Positions 8,444-16,532 of a stretch of 64,000 nucleotides of DNA are shown one piece after another; the stretch's first letter is position 1, and every line of letters starts with the position of its first letter. The stretch is from the NCBI RefSeq assembly GCF_004103695.1, contig NZ_CP035280.1, forward strand, positions 806,001 to 870,000, given 5' to 3'. A program made the translations under genes and the position numbers. A model generated the notes under the pieces. That model saw only the letters and a list, made by a program, of their open reading frames with translations. It was not told the DNA's origin and did not search any database. This DNA comes from Clostridium sp. JN-9 (GTDB taxonomy: Bacteria > Bacillota > Clostridia > Clostridiales > Clostridiaceae).

Positions 8444-8599
8444 GATGTGTTACCACCTTATCATTAGTTTTTGCAAGACAGGCTTTATGATACCAAAAAA
8501 TAATGATAAATGGAAGGCTTTTTTTCAATAAATTAATAATAACAGTAAATTTAAATTATTTTAATAGCTGAATAGTTACAATAATAGTTTTATTTACTG

Positions 8600-8953
8600 C
8601 ACCCAGAACTTGAAAAATTAAATCAGTTTACATTAAATTAAAGGCAATTCTATGAATGGATTGGCAAGGTTAACACTTTTGAATTAGATGATCCTTGTTA
8701 TACAATAGGTACAAGATTATTACGAGAAGGCCAGAATTATATATACTTACTTACTGACGGAGTATTAGAATGTGGGGACAGACCATTTGAAGATGCAAGG
8801 TATCTATATAAGATTTTGACAGAGGATATTGATGCATCTCAAAATATATTAAAAGTTTTTAAAGAAGTTCACAAACAAAAGGGCAGAGATAGTGCCACAA
8901 TAATTGGCTGGTCATATTTTAATAATCATAAAGCGCAAAGACCCTCTGGCTAA
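8600..8953 (+). pseudogene. Relic of a PP2C-like protein phosphatase (C-terminal part)
   Basis: In one frame the sequence reads HPELEKLNQFTLN, then an in-frame TAA at 8639-8641, then FYEWIGKVNTFELDD, GTRLLREGQ, YLLTDGVLECGD and KGRDSATIIGW before the final TAA. TDG and GRDSAT match the last metal-binding motifs of PP2C phosphatases. There is no start, and the N-terminal half is not found left of the adjacent IS66. The fragment begins 13 bases after the IS66 target duplication. It has clearly decayed. Confidence 0.6.
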
Positions 8954-9059
8954 TATATTTTTTATAAGCTAATATGGAACTTAATTTATTGCTTCTAATT
9001 ACTGTATAGCAGTCGTAAGACAAATGTGTAACAAGGTTTTAATAGGAAGGAGAGCAGTT

Positions 9060-9335
9060 ATGGGGGGGAAGACATATATTTATACGATAACCTCTTTTAT
9101 TTTATTAGCATTTGCAATATTAAAAAATGGTTTCGATACTGTTATTATGTGCCGCTTTGTTCTTGTTTTATCAGTGTTAATTGCTATTATTGGAATAGTA
9201 CAGATAATAAGAATTTGGAAAAATGATAATAAAATTTTGAATGCTTTAGATTCATGGTTACTGTTATTAAATATATTATTGATAATAATAAACTCTTTCT
9301 GGTTATGGATTACAACCTTTAAAGATGGAATGTAA
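9060..9335 (+). CDS. Small hypothetical membrane protein, 3 TM helices
   Basis: 91 aa, not recognised. Three hydrophobic segments (IYTITSFILLAFAI; FVLVLSVLIAIIGIVQII; WLLLLNILLIIINSFWLW) take up most of the protein, with a short basic loop (RIWKNDNK). GGAAGGAGA lies well placed for ATG 9060; the longer reading frame upstream has no ribosome site. It sits in an accessory stretch with relic genes and is followed by a GNAT gene after 75 bases. Confidence 0.6.
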   Translation: MGGKTYIYTITSFILLAFAILKNGFDTVIMCRFVLVLSVLIAIIGIVQIIRIWKNDNKILNALDSWLLLLNILLIIINSFWLWITTFKDGM

Positions 9336-9410
9336 TACGCATAATTCTTTCTTTGTGGCACAAGGTTAATTTAGTGTGACTTGTCTTACAACATAAGGGG
9401 AGGAGATATA

Positions 9411-9845
9411 ATGAATAAAAATAATATTTCTGTACAAAAAGCTCAAAAAAAAGACTATGATGAACTACGCAAGATTTTTTTTAACACAAGACAGGAAAGT
9501 TTTACTTGGGTGAAACATGGTAGTATAAAATTAGAAGATTTTGATAGTAGCACGGAAGGCGAATTAATATTAACAGCAAAAATAGACAATGAAATTGTTG
9601 GATTTGCTTCAATTTGGGAAGAAGATAAATTTATTCACAATTTATTTGTTGCCTCAAATTTTAAAAAGTGTGGAGTAGGAAAAGCAATGATAAATCAGTC
9701 TGCAAAAGTAGTTGGATTACCGTTAACATTGAAGTGTGTAAAGGCAAATGTAAATGCTTTGCATTTTTATTTATCTCAAGGGTGGACAATGGAAAAAGAA
9801 GTTATAGAAAATGAACCTTATTATTTAATGAAATATGGGGGATAA
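9411..9845 (+). CDS. GNAT family N-acetyltransferase
   Basis: 144 aa with a single GNAT fold: VGFASIWEEDKFIHNLFVASNFKKCGVGKAMINQSAK contains the beta4-alpha3 acetyl-CoA-binding motif (here KKCGVGKA, the Q/RxxGxG/A equivalent). VNALHFYLSQGWTMEKE is the usual end of the fold. It should transfer an acetyl group from acetyl-CoA to an amine of an unknown substrate. GGGGAGGAG fixes ATG 9411. It is one of several small enzymes in the accessory stretch and is not obviously in an operon. Confidence 0.85.
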   Translation: MNKNNISVQKAQKKDYDELRKIFFNTRQESFTWVKHGSIKLEDFDSSTEGELILTAKIDNEIVGFASIWEEDKFIHNLFVASNFKKCGVGKAMINQSAKVVGLPLTLKCVKANVNALHFYLSQGWTMEKEVIENEPYYLMKYGG

Positions 9846-9874
9846 ATATGCTATTTAATTTCTATAAAACAAAT

Positions 9875-9985
9875 TTACAGTTTAATAAAAATATGTATTA
9901 GCCCTGGTGTAACAAAAGTTTCAATTAAAGCTCCTAATAATAACAATGGTAGAATAATAATATAAATGCTTTTTTTATTTCCGGT
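9875..9985 (-). pseudogene. C-terminal relic of a SpoIIM/DUF95-like membrane protein
   Basis: Minus-strand frame reads TGNKKSIYIIILPLLLLGALIETFVTPGLIHIFIKL and a stop. A hydrophobic helix ending in GALIETFVTP is the typical C-terminus of stage II sporulation protein M / DUF95 proteins. Upstream the frame is broken by a stop, so only about 35 codons survive. It lies in the gap between the GNAT and Nudix genes. Confidence 0.5.
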
Positions 9986-10106
9986 ATATTAAAATAATTG
10001 TAAAATAATACTTCCCAGTAATTTTCTTATCTTATTGATACAAGAGCAATTTATTGTTCAGTAATATTAGAGGAAAATTATGTCAAGTAGAAATAGGAGG
10101 TTGAAT

Positions 10107-10598
10107 ATGGAAACAGATTACAATAAAGACTGCTGCATTACTAATGACAGAAATTGGTTTAGATACCGTGCTGCAGCAATTATTGTTGAAGATGATTGCA
10201 TCCTAATGGCAAGCAATGATGTATCTCACTATTACTACTCAGTAGGGGGCGGTGTTCACTTAGGTGAAACGGCAGAAGAATGTGTTGTAAGAGAAGTTTT
10301 AGAGGAAACTGGTGTAAACTATGAAATAGACCGATTAGCCTTTATACACGAGAACTTTTTTAACGGGGATGGAATAACTGCAGGCTTAAAATGTCACGAG
10401 GTGGCTTTCTATTTTTTGATGAAATCAAAGGGCTCACAGTTATTAAACAGCGATAGCATTTGTGCAGAGGGCAGAGAATACATGAATTGGATACCAATTA
10501 AAGAATTGAAAAATCACACCATCTATCCAACTTTTTTTGTAGAAAAATTAATAAATATGCCACACCAAATTGAACATATTGTGATAAAAGAGATATAG
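10107..10598 (+). CDS. NUDIX hydrolase
   Basis: 163 aa with a complete Nudix box: GGGVHLGETAEECVVREVLEETG fits Gx5Ex7REUxEExG. The enzyme hydrolyses a nucleoside diphosphate linked to some moiety, with Mg bound by the REVLEE glutamates. AGGAGG lies 6 bases before ATG 10107, so the earlier in-frame ATG at 10080 is rejected. The C-terminal part (WIPIKELKNHTIYPTFF) resembles other Nudix proteins of Firmicutes. The substrate is unknown. Confidence 0.9.
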   Translation: METDYNKDCCITNDRNWFRYRAAAIIVEDDCILMASNDVSHYYYSVGGGVHLGETAEECVVREVLEETGVNYEIDRLAFIHENFFNGDGITAGLKCHEVAFYFLMKSKGSQLLNSDSICAEGREYMNWIPIKELKNHTIYPTFFVEKLINMPHQIEHIVIKEI

Positions 10599-10713
10599 AT
10601 AATTAACACACAAAATGAGCATAATGTTTAGCTGGGATATCTTGCATTCCTCTCATACTGTGTTACAGAGGTAATTAATTGTGAAACATAGATAAAAAAG
10701 TTTTAAAATAAAC

Positions 10714-10744
10714 TTGACCCTTACCTTGGAGGAGGGCTTATGAT
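10714..10744 (+). promoter_or_regulatory. MerR-type promoter/operator (19-bp spacer)
   Basis: TTGACC (10714-10719) and TATGAT (10739-10744) are separated by 19 bases, the over-long spacer typical of MerR-activated promoters. The spacer region holds a dyad, CCCTTACC opposite GGAGGAGGG. The start of the MerR gene is 20 bases downstream, so autoregulation is likely. Confidence 0.8.
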
Positions 10745-10763
10745 TTATTTGAGGTGAAGAATT

Positions 10764-11510
10764 ATGTTATACACGGTCAAAGAAGTTGCAGAATTAACAG
10801 GAGTTACTATAAAAGCACTACATTATTACCACAAAATTGGTTTATTACAGCCCTGTGAGATAACAGATGCCGGTTACCGTCTCTATGGGGGAAAAGAACT
10901 TGAGCGTTTGCAGCAGATATTATTCTATCGTGAACTTGATTTTTCCCTCAACGATATCAAAAAAGCACTTGAGGATGAACCGAATCGATTAGTATGCTTG
11001 ACTAAACAACAGGAACTGCTCATTGCGCGCAAGCAGAGACTTGATTGTTTAATAAAGACTATTGGAGATTCTATTATCCTCTCCAAGAAAGGAGTAATTA
11101 TGGATAAATCAGCGATGTTTAATGGTTTTAACAAAGAGGAATGGAAAAATGCACTTTCGGAACAGAGTGAATATCTTAAGGATAAATATGGATATGATAT
11201 GCCAGAAGTAGAGGATACTCAAGTTGATAATTTAAATGAACAAGCAACAGAAGCAAAACAGTTTATTATTAGTGTATCAGATGCCCTAAAAGATGGCTGG
11301 AAAGCGAACGATGAGAGGCTTCAGCAGATATTGAAAAATCATATTACGTTTTTAAATAACCATGGACATAATACCGATGCAAAATCATTCGCGGCTCAAG
11401 CAAAGTTCTTTTTAGAGGATGATTTCCACAGGAATATGCTTGAAAATCAGCAACTAGGTCTTTCCTACTACCTTTGTATAACTGCAGATATATATGCAAC
11501 TTCAAATTAA
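10764..11510 (+). CDS. MerR family regulator with TipAS ligand-binding domain
   Basis: 248 aa. The N-terminal MerR winged helix is MLYTVKEVAELTGVTIKALHYYHKIGLLQP ... GYRLYGGKELERLQQILFYRELDFSLNDIKKAL, then a coiled-coil linker. The C-terminal ~130 residues (FNGFNKEEWKNA ... YLCITADIYATSN) match the TipAS antibiotic-recognition domain of TipAL/Mta-like regulators. These bind thiopeptides or other drugs and activate their own promoter and efflux genes. The 19-bp-spacer promoter directly upstream supports that; no efflux gene is adjacent. Codon use looks slightly richer in GC than its neighbours, consistent with transfer. Confidence 0.9.
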   Translation: MLYTVKEVAELTGVTIKALHYYHKIGLLQPCEITDAGYRLYGGKELERLQQILFYRELDFSLNDIKKALEDEPNRLVCLTKQQELLIARKQRLDCLIKTIGDSIILSKKGVIMDKSAMFNGFNKEEWKNALSEQSEYLKDKYGYDMPEVEDTQVDNLNEQATEAKQFIISVSDALKDGWKANDERLQQILKNHITFLNNHGHNTDAKSFAAQAKFFLEDDFHRNMLENQQLGLSYYLCITADIYATSN

Positions 11511-11549
11511 TAGAGGTTGCTTGTAATATTTCTGCAAAAAATATTATAT

Positions 11550-11583
11550 ACAGAGGCAAGTATAGTGCTTGCCTCTGTTGGTT
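11550..11583 (+). terminator. Terminator of the MerR gene
   Basis: Perfect 11-bp arms ACAGAGGCAAG (11550-11560) and CTTGCCTCTGT (11568-11578), followed by TGGTTT. The T tract is short. Confidence 0.7.
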
Positions 11584-11673
11584 TAAACATTAAATGTGAT
11601 TAAGCAAATATAAAAACCTTTGGAATTTAGTATTAACGCAGTTAATCTGTCGCATTATTCTTATAGGACACAA

Positions 11674-11701
11674 TAAAGGCAACCCATCAAGGCTGCCTTT
11701 A
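11674..11701. terminator. Small inverted repeat, possible bidirectional terminator
   Basis: TAAAGGCA (11674-11681) pairs with TGCCTTTA (11694-11701). It lies in an otherwise empty gap of about 380 bases after the MerR gene. Confidence 0.4.
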
Positions 11702-11789
11702 TAACTTCCATATTATTGCTCAGCATAGGATATTTCCAATTTTAATTTAGTCATATCCAATCCAATTTACACAAATCTGTGGATGTTCT

Positions 11790-11880
11790 CTTACTTCTTA
11801 CTTCTTACTTCTTACTTCTTACCTTTTAGCTCTTACCTAATTTGTTCTTTATTCTTTAATCTTTGTTATTTGGATAAAAT
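11790..11880. repeat. Heptad-periodic repeat plus TTTAATCTTTG words
   Basis: Tandem CTTACTT heptads (about five) pass into CTTACC, TTGTTC and TTTATTC words, ending with TTTAATCTTTGTTATT. On the reverse strand this is the same TTAAAGA/ACAAAGA vocabulary that starts the 266-bp repeats. It lies just past the stop of the minus-strand MBL gene. Confidence 0.7.
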
Positions 11881-11892
11881 CTTTGTTATTTA

Positions 11893-12717
11893 TTATAGTG
11901 TGACCGTTTGGCCAATATTAATTATTTTTATAGTGCCATCATTTATTTTACTTAATATATTTTCAGTTTCATAATCTTCATCTTGTGCTAATATAAAGGT
12001 TTTATAATGCACAGGAATCATAATTCTGCTTTTCATCATTTTAAACATTTCAAAACTCTGCATGGGAGTGCAGTGCATTTTTTCATATTCTACAGGCTTA
12101 TAGCAGCCTACAGGCATTATAGCTGCATCAACAGAAATATTTTTATAAGCATCAGTAAATGCTGTATCACCAGCGTATAACACACTTTTATCATTACATT
12201 TAATTAAATAAGAATTGCTGCAGGTATTTTTACCAATATAATATCTTCTTCCATCATGAAGTGCCTTAATACATGTGATTGAAACATCTTCATTGGAATA
12301 TGTTTCACCATGTCTTAATGGAATTACCTTTGCAAAGCCAATTAGTTTAAATAACCTGCTGTATTGAGGTGGTACAATTACAGTTGAATTCTTATCCAGT
12401 TTCAGCAAGGTATTAATATCAAGGTGATCCATGTGTCCGTGTGAAATTAATATATAATTGGTATTTAAGTTGTTTAAACAGGTGGATGGTTTAACCATAC
12501 GTTTGATATATCCCAGATAATTACTTAATACTGGATCTGTAACTATTATATTGTTATATAAATTTATAACTGTAGTTGAATGTCCCACCCAGTGAACTGA
12601 GTTTTCCATAATTGTATCATGTTCAGGAAATTCAGCTGGTTTGAAATACAATTTAAAATTTCTGCTGCTAAGGTGATACATGTAATTCATTACTTTTATA
12701 AGATGAGGTATTTTCAT
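11893..12717 (-). CDS. Metallo-beta-lactamase-fold hydrolase (UlaG/NAPE-PLD-like)
   Basis: 274 aa. The fold opens with VHWVGHSTTVINLYNNIIVTDPVL and has the zinc motif HGHMDHLD (HxHxDH), a further ligand in YAGDTAFTDAY and the last His in IMIPVHYKTF. This arrangement is that of MBL proteins related to UlaG and bacterial NAPE-PLD; the substrate is not predictable. GGAG at 12728-12731 favours ATG 12717 over the ATG at 12732, which would overlap the upstream gene. It follows the CmpB-like gene by one base and is very likely co-transcribed with it. Confidence 0.85.
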   Translation of the reverse strand: MKIPHLIKVMNYMYHLSSRNFKLYFKPAEFPEHDTIMENSVHWVGHSTTVINLYNNIIVTDPVLSNYLGYIKRMVKPSTCLNNLNTNYILISHGHMDHLDINTLLKLDKNSTVIVPPQYSRLFKLIGFAKVIPLRHGETYSNEDVSITCIKALHDGRRYYIGKNTCSNSYLIKCNDKSVLYAGDTAFTDAYKNISVDAAIMPVGCYKPVEYEKMHCTPMQSFEMFKMMKSRIMIPVHYKTFILAQDEDYETENILSKINDGTIKIINIGQTVTL

Positions 12718-12718
12718 T

Positions 12719-13507
12719 TTAATTATCTCCATTAGATTTAAATTTGTTTTTTATATCTAAAGCAATTTGATTAATCTTCATTTCAGTAAATTGCGGGAAA
12801 GCATTTGTAAGCCTTGAATATCTGCATTTAATCTTTTTCAATATATTTTCATATCGGTCTTTTACCTGGTGAAATATATACTCCTGAGAGCTTAATTTAT
12901 TATCCTTAAAGTCTTTTAGATGTTCTAAGGCAAACTTTGATTCAATATAAACATTGTTTAACTGACTAAGCAGATTATTTAAGTTGGTTAGAGATTTTAA
13001 TGTAAAAAGAAAATCAATAATTATTACAATAAATATAATTTGTAAGATTATATAGCCCGTATTTGTGGATATAATGTTTGATACATTTATTATAATTGGA
13101 TGAATATATTTCATGAAAATAACTGATCCAATTCCCCAAAGTATTGAAAAGGTAATGCAGATCCTACCCTTTATATTTAAAAAATCATGGCTGTAATCCC
13201 ACCAGGTAGTTTTAAAAGCAGTTTCAAGAATGTATCCTGTGAAGTACTCCAGGGCAGAGGCAGCTACTGTTGCAAATAAAAACAATGAAAATATATTATT
13301 TTTAATTGGATTTGAAAATACTATTAATATTAATGCGCCAAATCCATATACTGGACAAAGAGGTCCAAATAGAAATCCTCTATTAATAAATTTCTTATTT
13401 TTTATACTTGCATATATTGTTTCCAATGCCCATCCTAAAAAAGAATAAACAATCCAATAGAAAAATAAGTTGTAGAAATCAGCTCTAAACAAGGTTAAAT
13501 ATTTCAA
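12719..13507 (-). CDS. CmpB-like polytopic membrane protein (putative ABC-transporter type IV)
   Basis: About 262 aa with four or five membrane helices in the first ~170 residues (FFYWIVYSFLGWALETIY, GALILIVFSN, LFLFATVAASALEYFTGY, CITFSILWGIGSVIFM, IILQIIFIVIIIDFLF) and a charged cytoplasmic tail. The block NRGFLFGPLCPVYGFGA, followed by ALEYFTG and WWDYS, is the signature of the PF06541 family, common in Firmicutes and of unproven function. GGGGGG precedes TTG 13507; the in-frame ATG at 13525 has no ribosome site. The first gene of a two-gene minus-strand unit with the MBL hydrolase. Confidence 0.8.
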   Translation of the reverse strand: MKYLTLFRADFYNLFFYWIVYSFLGWALETIYASIKNKKFINRGFLFGPLCPVYGFGALILIVFSNPIKNNIFSLFLFATVAASALEYFTGYILETAFKTTWWDYSHDFLNIKGRICITFSILWGIGSVIFMKYIHPIIINVSNIISTNTGYIILQIIFIVIIIDFLFTLKSLTNLNNLLSQLNNVYIESKFALEHLKDFKDNKLSSQEYIFHQVKDRYENILKKIKCRYSRLTNAFPQFTEMKINQIALDIKNKFKSNGDN

Positions 13508-13669
13508 GTAAATACCCCCCGGCATTTTATATTTGTAAAATTATAGTTATTATACAATTATACATTATGTTGTTATAAAAAGAATTATATATTATAATCA
13601 AATTGCACACAAGAAATAAATATACATAATGTAAAAACAGCATTTCATTTTGCGAAGGGTCCTGAAAAA

Positions 13670-14266
13670 ATGAATGATAGAAGTAAAATAGTATTTATAG
13701 GAGATAGTATTACTTTTGGGTATGGGGTGTGTAAAGAAAGAAGATGGACAAATTTACTGAATTTAAATTCAGACATTGAAATAATCAATAAAGGGGTAAA
13801 TGGTGATACTACAGCTGGTATTTTATCAAGATCTTATAAGGATATAATCAGTAATTATCCTAACTATACAGTAATATTGGCAGGTACTAATGATTTGCTT
13901 TTAGGTAGAAGTTTAAACAGCATAGAGGATAATATACAGCTGCTTATAAAAGAATTAACTGAACATAATATTACCTCAATTCCTGCAACACCTATTCCAA
14001 TATGTTCTTCAATGGCAGATACTATGTGGGCAGAACATCTAGATTATAAACAGATAAATGAAGAGATTTATAATTACAGAAGCTTTCTTATAGAATATGC
14101 ACATGAAAATAAAATGGAAGTTATAGATTTCTTTCCTATAATTAAAGATGCAGCTGAAAATAATAAAAACTCATTTATATATATAGATGGAATTCATCCA
14201 ACTGAATATGGGCATAAACTTATGGCTCAATGTGCACTGAAAAAATTAAAATGTATTATCAAATGA
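13670..14266 (+). CDS. SGNH/GDSL hydrolase
   Basis: 198 aa esterase-type hydrolase with all SGNH blocks: GDSITFGYG (Ser nucleophile), the Gly of NKGVNGDT, GTND (Asn of block III) and the Asp-His pair in DGIHPTEYGH. No signal peptide, so probably cytoplasmic. It likely deacylates a small ester or a sugar acetyl group; the substrate is unknown. The ribosome site is weak (GAAGGGTCC). An aldose-epimerase-like gene follows after 17 bases on the same strand, which hints at carbohydrate substrates. Confidence 0.88.
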   Translation: MNDRSKIVFIGDSITFGYGVCKERRWTNLLNLNSDIEIINKGVNGDTTAGILSRSYKDIISNYPNYTVILAGTNDLLLGRSLNSIEDNIQLLIKELTEHNITSIPATPIPICSSMADTMWAEHLDYKQINEEIYNYRSFLIEYAHENKMEVIDFFPIIKDAAENNKNSFIYIDGIHPTEYGHKLMAQCALKKLKCIIK

Positions 14267-14283
14267 AAGGAAGAAAATAGTAT

Positions 14284-15147
14284 ATGTATGAAATAAACGT
14301 TTTAGAGGATAAATATAAAATATATGAAATAAGGGATAATGACTCAGACTCATGGGTTAAAATTGCCCCTGAAAGGGGAGGCATAATAATTGGATATGGC
14401 GTGGAAGGAGTAGAAAAACTGTATCTGGATAAAGATACTTTTTATGATGAAAATGCTAATATAAGAGGAGGAATTCCAATACTTTTTCCTATATGCGGCA
14501 AATTAGAAAATGGCAGATATTCATTGGAAGGAAATGAATATGCCATGAAAAACCACGGTATTGCAAGAACAAGAAACTGGCAGGTTATAGATAAACATGT
14601 GGATAAAAATAGTGCTTTCATAAAAATTCAGTTAGACAGTGATGATATAACAATGAAAAGTTACCCTTTTGATTTCCAGGTTATATTTACATATACATTG
14701 GAAAATAAATGCTTAAAGATCAATCAGCAGTATTTTAATAAATCTAACAAACAGATGCCGGTTTATGTAGGATTTCATCCATATTTTAAGGCTGATAATA
14801 AAAATATTAAATTTAATACTGATGCTACAAAATACTTAGATGAAAACGATGGAAAAATAAAATGCTATAATGGAAAATTAAGCTTATATGGCTTGGTGGA
14901 TTCTCCAATATTTTTAGACAGTAAACAAAATAACATAAGCTTTGCACCTATTAATAATGGTAAAAACATATTTTTAGAATATAGTAAGGAATTTAAATAT
15001 ATAGTGTTATGGTCTGTAGAGGGAAAGGATTTTGTATGTGTGGAACCATGGACGGCACTTGGTAATTCTATGAATACTAAAAATGATCTTTATTATATAA
15101 AACCAATGGATAGTTTAGAACTGTTTTTTAATATTAAGGCATTTTAA
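14284..15147 (+). CDS. Aldose 1-epimerase family protein
   Basis: 287 aa of the galactose-mutarotase superfamily: NIRGGIPILFPICGKL and NHGIARTRNWQV (substrate-binding His/Arg region), VYVGFHPYFKA (second catalytic His) and CVEPWTALGNSMNT near the end. Members of this branch (YeaD/LacX-like) act on aldoses or sugar phosphates; the precise substrate is unknown. It follows the SGNH hydrolase closely and precedes cobO by 36 bases, so these three may share one transcript. Confidence 0.85.
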   Translation: MYEINVLEDKYKIYEIRDNDSDSWVKIAPERGGIIIGYGVEGVEKLYLDKDTFYDENANIRGGIPILFPICGKLENGRYSLEGNEYAMKNHGIARTRNWQVIDKHVDKNSAFIKIQLDSDDITMKSYPFDFQVIFTYTLENKCLKINQQYFNKSNKQMPVYVGFHPYFKADNKNIKFNTDATKYLDENDGKIKCYNGKLSLYGLVDSPIFLDSKQNNISFAPINNGKNIFLEYSKEFKYIVLWSVEGKDFVCVEPWTALGNSMNTKNDLYYIKPMDSLELFFNIKAF

Positions 15148-15182
15148 GCTTATAAAGATTTAAACTAATGGAGGTAAAAGTT

Positions 15183-15704
15183 ATGAGCAATGAAAAAGGA
15201 TATATTCAGGTATATACAGGAAATGGCAAGGGAAAGACAACTGCAGCTTTGGGGTTATCTGTAAGAGCTGTATGCTCAGGAAAAAAAGTTTTTTTTGGTC
15301 AGTTTGTAAAGGGCATGAAATACAGCGAACTGGAGGCTGTTAAATTCCTGCCAAATTTTAAAATGCAGCAGTTTGGAAGAAACACTTTTATATTTGATAA
15401 ACCAACAAAGGCAGACATAGATGCTGCAAACAGTGGACTTAAGACAATTGAGCAGATCTTAATTTCCGGTGAATATGATGTAGTTATTATGGATGAAGTA
15501 AATATAGCTATTTTCTTCGAATTATTTTCTGATGAAGATGTAATTAAAGTGTTAAATAAAAAGGCTGATAATGTTGAAGTAATTTTAACTGGAAGATATG
15601 CTACAGATAGAATTATTGACAGAGCAGATTTAGTTACTGAAATGAAGGAAATAAAACATTATTATACACAGGGAGTACAGGCAAGAAAGGGAATTGAAAG
15701 TTAA
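15183..15704 (+). CDS. cobO: Cob(I)yrinic acid a,c-diamide adenosyltransferase
   Basis: 173 aa CobO/BtuR-type enzyme that transfers adenosyl from ATP to the reduced corrinoid cobalt. The P-loop is GNGKGKTTAALGL near the N-terminus. VVIMDEVNIAI is the Walker-B-like segment, followed by VILTGRYA and the C-terminal HYYTQGVQARKGIE typical of the family. GGAGG sets ATG 15183; the earlier in-frame ATG overlaps that site. No other cobalamin genes are adjacent, so it may serve salvage. Confidence 0.93.
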   Translation: MSNEKGYIQVYTGNGKGKTTAALGLSVRAVCSGKKVFFGQFVKGMKYSELEAVKFLPNFKMQQFGRNTFIFDKPTKADIDAANSGLKTIEQILISGEYDVVIMDEVNIAIFFELFSDEDVIKVLNKKADNVEVILTGRYATDRIIDRADLVTEMKEIKHYYTQGVQARKGIES

Positions 15705-15712
15705 ATATTTTA

Positions 15713-15758
15713 AAGGAAGGCATACGAAATAAATTCAATATGCTTTCCTTATCTTTTT
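15713..15758 (+). terminator. Terminator after cobO
   Basis: AAGGAAGGCATA pairs with TATGCTTTCCTT (one G-U pair in the + RNA) and ATCTTTTTT follows. The second arm lies over the 3' end of the convergent permease gene. Confidence 0.7.
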
Positions 15759-16532
15759 TATTAATATTACCACTAATAAAACTGCAACAGATGCAAGGGC
15801 AATAGTTCCTCCTGGTGCACTGTTAATATAATATGAGGAAAAAAGACCTGTCATAATAGCAATAAATCCAAATATAATAGAAAAAATAAATGTTGTATTA
15901 AAACCTTTATGAAGCTGCAGCGCAGCAGCTACAGGCATTGCAATCATTGATGATACAACCAGGATACCCATAATTCTTATGGAAACAGATACTGTGGTAC
16001 CAACCAGCAATGCAAAAATATAATTGATAAGTTTAATTTTTATTCCTGAAACCTTAGCACCATCTTCATCAAAGGTGACATAAATCAGCTTATTATATAA
16101 TAAAGCCAGAACAATTAATGAAATAACGCCTAATACAAGCACAGTTACTAAATCATTTTTAGTAACAGTAAGAATGCTTCCAAAAAGAAAAGAATTAATA
16201 TTAGCATTTGTTTTGCCGCTGCTTATAAGAGTAATGGCAATACCAATGGAAAGCGTCATAATTATAACTAAAATAAGTTCAGCATATTTTTTAAAATAAT
16301 CCCTTAAAAATTCAATAAGTAAAGCACAAAGAGAAGTAAAAATAAAGGCAGTTATTATGGGATTATATCCAAAAACAAGTCCTATTGCCACTCCTGCAAA
16401 AGAAGCATGAGAAAGTGTGTCTCCCATCATAGAATATCTTTTCAAAACTAAAAATGCTCCAACTGCCGGGCATAAAATAGAAATAATTAATCCAGCAATG
16501 AGGGCATTTTGCATAAAGCTGTATTCAAACAT
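15735..16532 (-). CDS. Metal ABC transporter permease (ZnuB/AdcB-like)
   Basis: 265 aa, eight or nine hydrophobic helices, ABC-3 family. It opens with FMQNALIAGLIISILCPAVGAFLVLKRYSMMGDTLSHASFAGVAIG, the diagnostic segment of zinc/manganese permeases. GTTVSVSIRIMGILVVSSMIAMPVAAAL follows and the end is SAPGGTIALASVAVLLVVIL. It imports a divalent metal, most likely Zn or Mn, with the ATPase encoded upstream. GGAGG places the start at ATG 16532, so the gene overlaps the ATPase gene by 8 bases and translation is coupled. No substrate-binding protein gene is adjacent. Confidence 0.9.
   Translation of the reverse strand: MFEYSFMQNALIAGLIISILCPAVGAFLVLKRYSMMGDTLSHASFAGVAIGLVFGYNPIITAFIFTSLCALLIEFLRDYFKKYAELILVIIMTLSIGIAITLISSGKTNANINSFLFGSILTVTKNDLVTVLVLGVISLIVLALLYNKLIYVTFDEDGAKVSGIKIKLINYIFALLVGTTVSVSIRIMGILVVSSMIAMPVAAALQLHKGFNTTFIFSIIFGFIAIMTGLFSSYYINSAPGGTIALASVAVLLVVILIKKIRKAY

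Larger units (their letters stand above)
6835..8579 (-). mobile_element. IS66-family insertion sequence (single-ORF type), intact
   Basis: 1745 bp. The terminal inverted repeats are perfect over 15 bases: GTAACTATTCAGCTA at 6835-6849 and its complement at 8565-8579. They are flanked by an exact 8-bp target duplication AATAATAG at 6827-6834 and 8580-8587, the duplication length known for IS66. Only the tnpC-type transposase is present, with no tnpA or tnpB, as in the ISBst12-like subgroup. Exact ends and duplication mean a recent insertion. Confidence 0.95.

Noticed and set aside
8954-9410. attC-like recombination sites around the 3-TM and GNAT genes (ACAAGG and GTCTTACAAC words)
   Set aside because: The words do not form the paired core sites of integron cassettes, and no integrase is present.
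11780-11830. CRISPR-like array from the tandem CTTACTT words
   Set aside because: The unit is only 7 bases with no unique spacers and no cas genes in the window.
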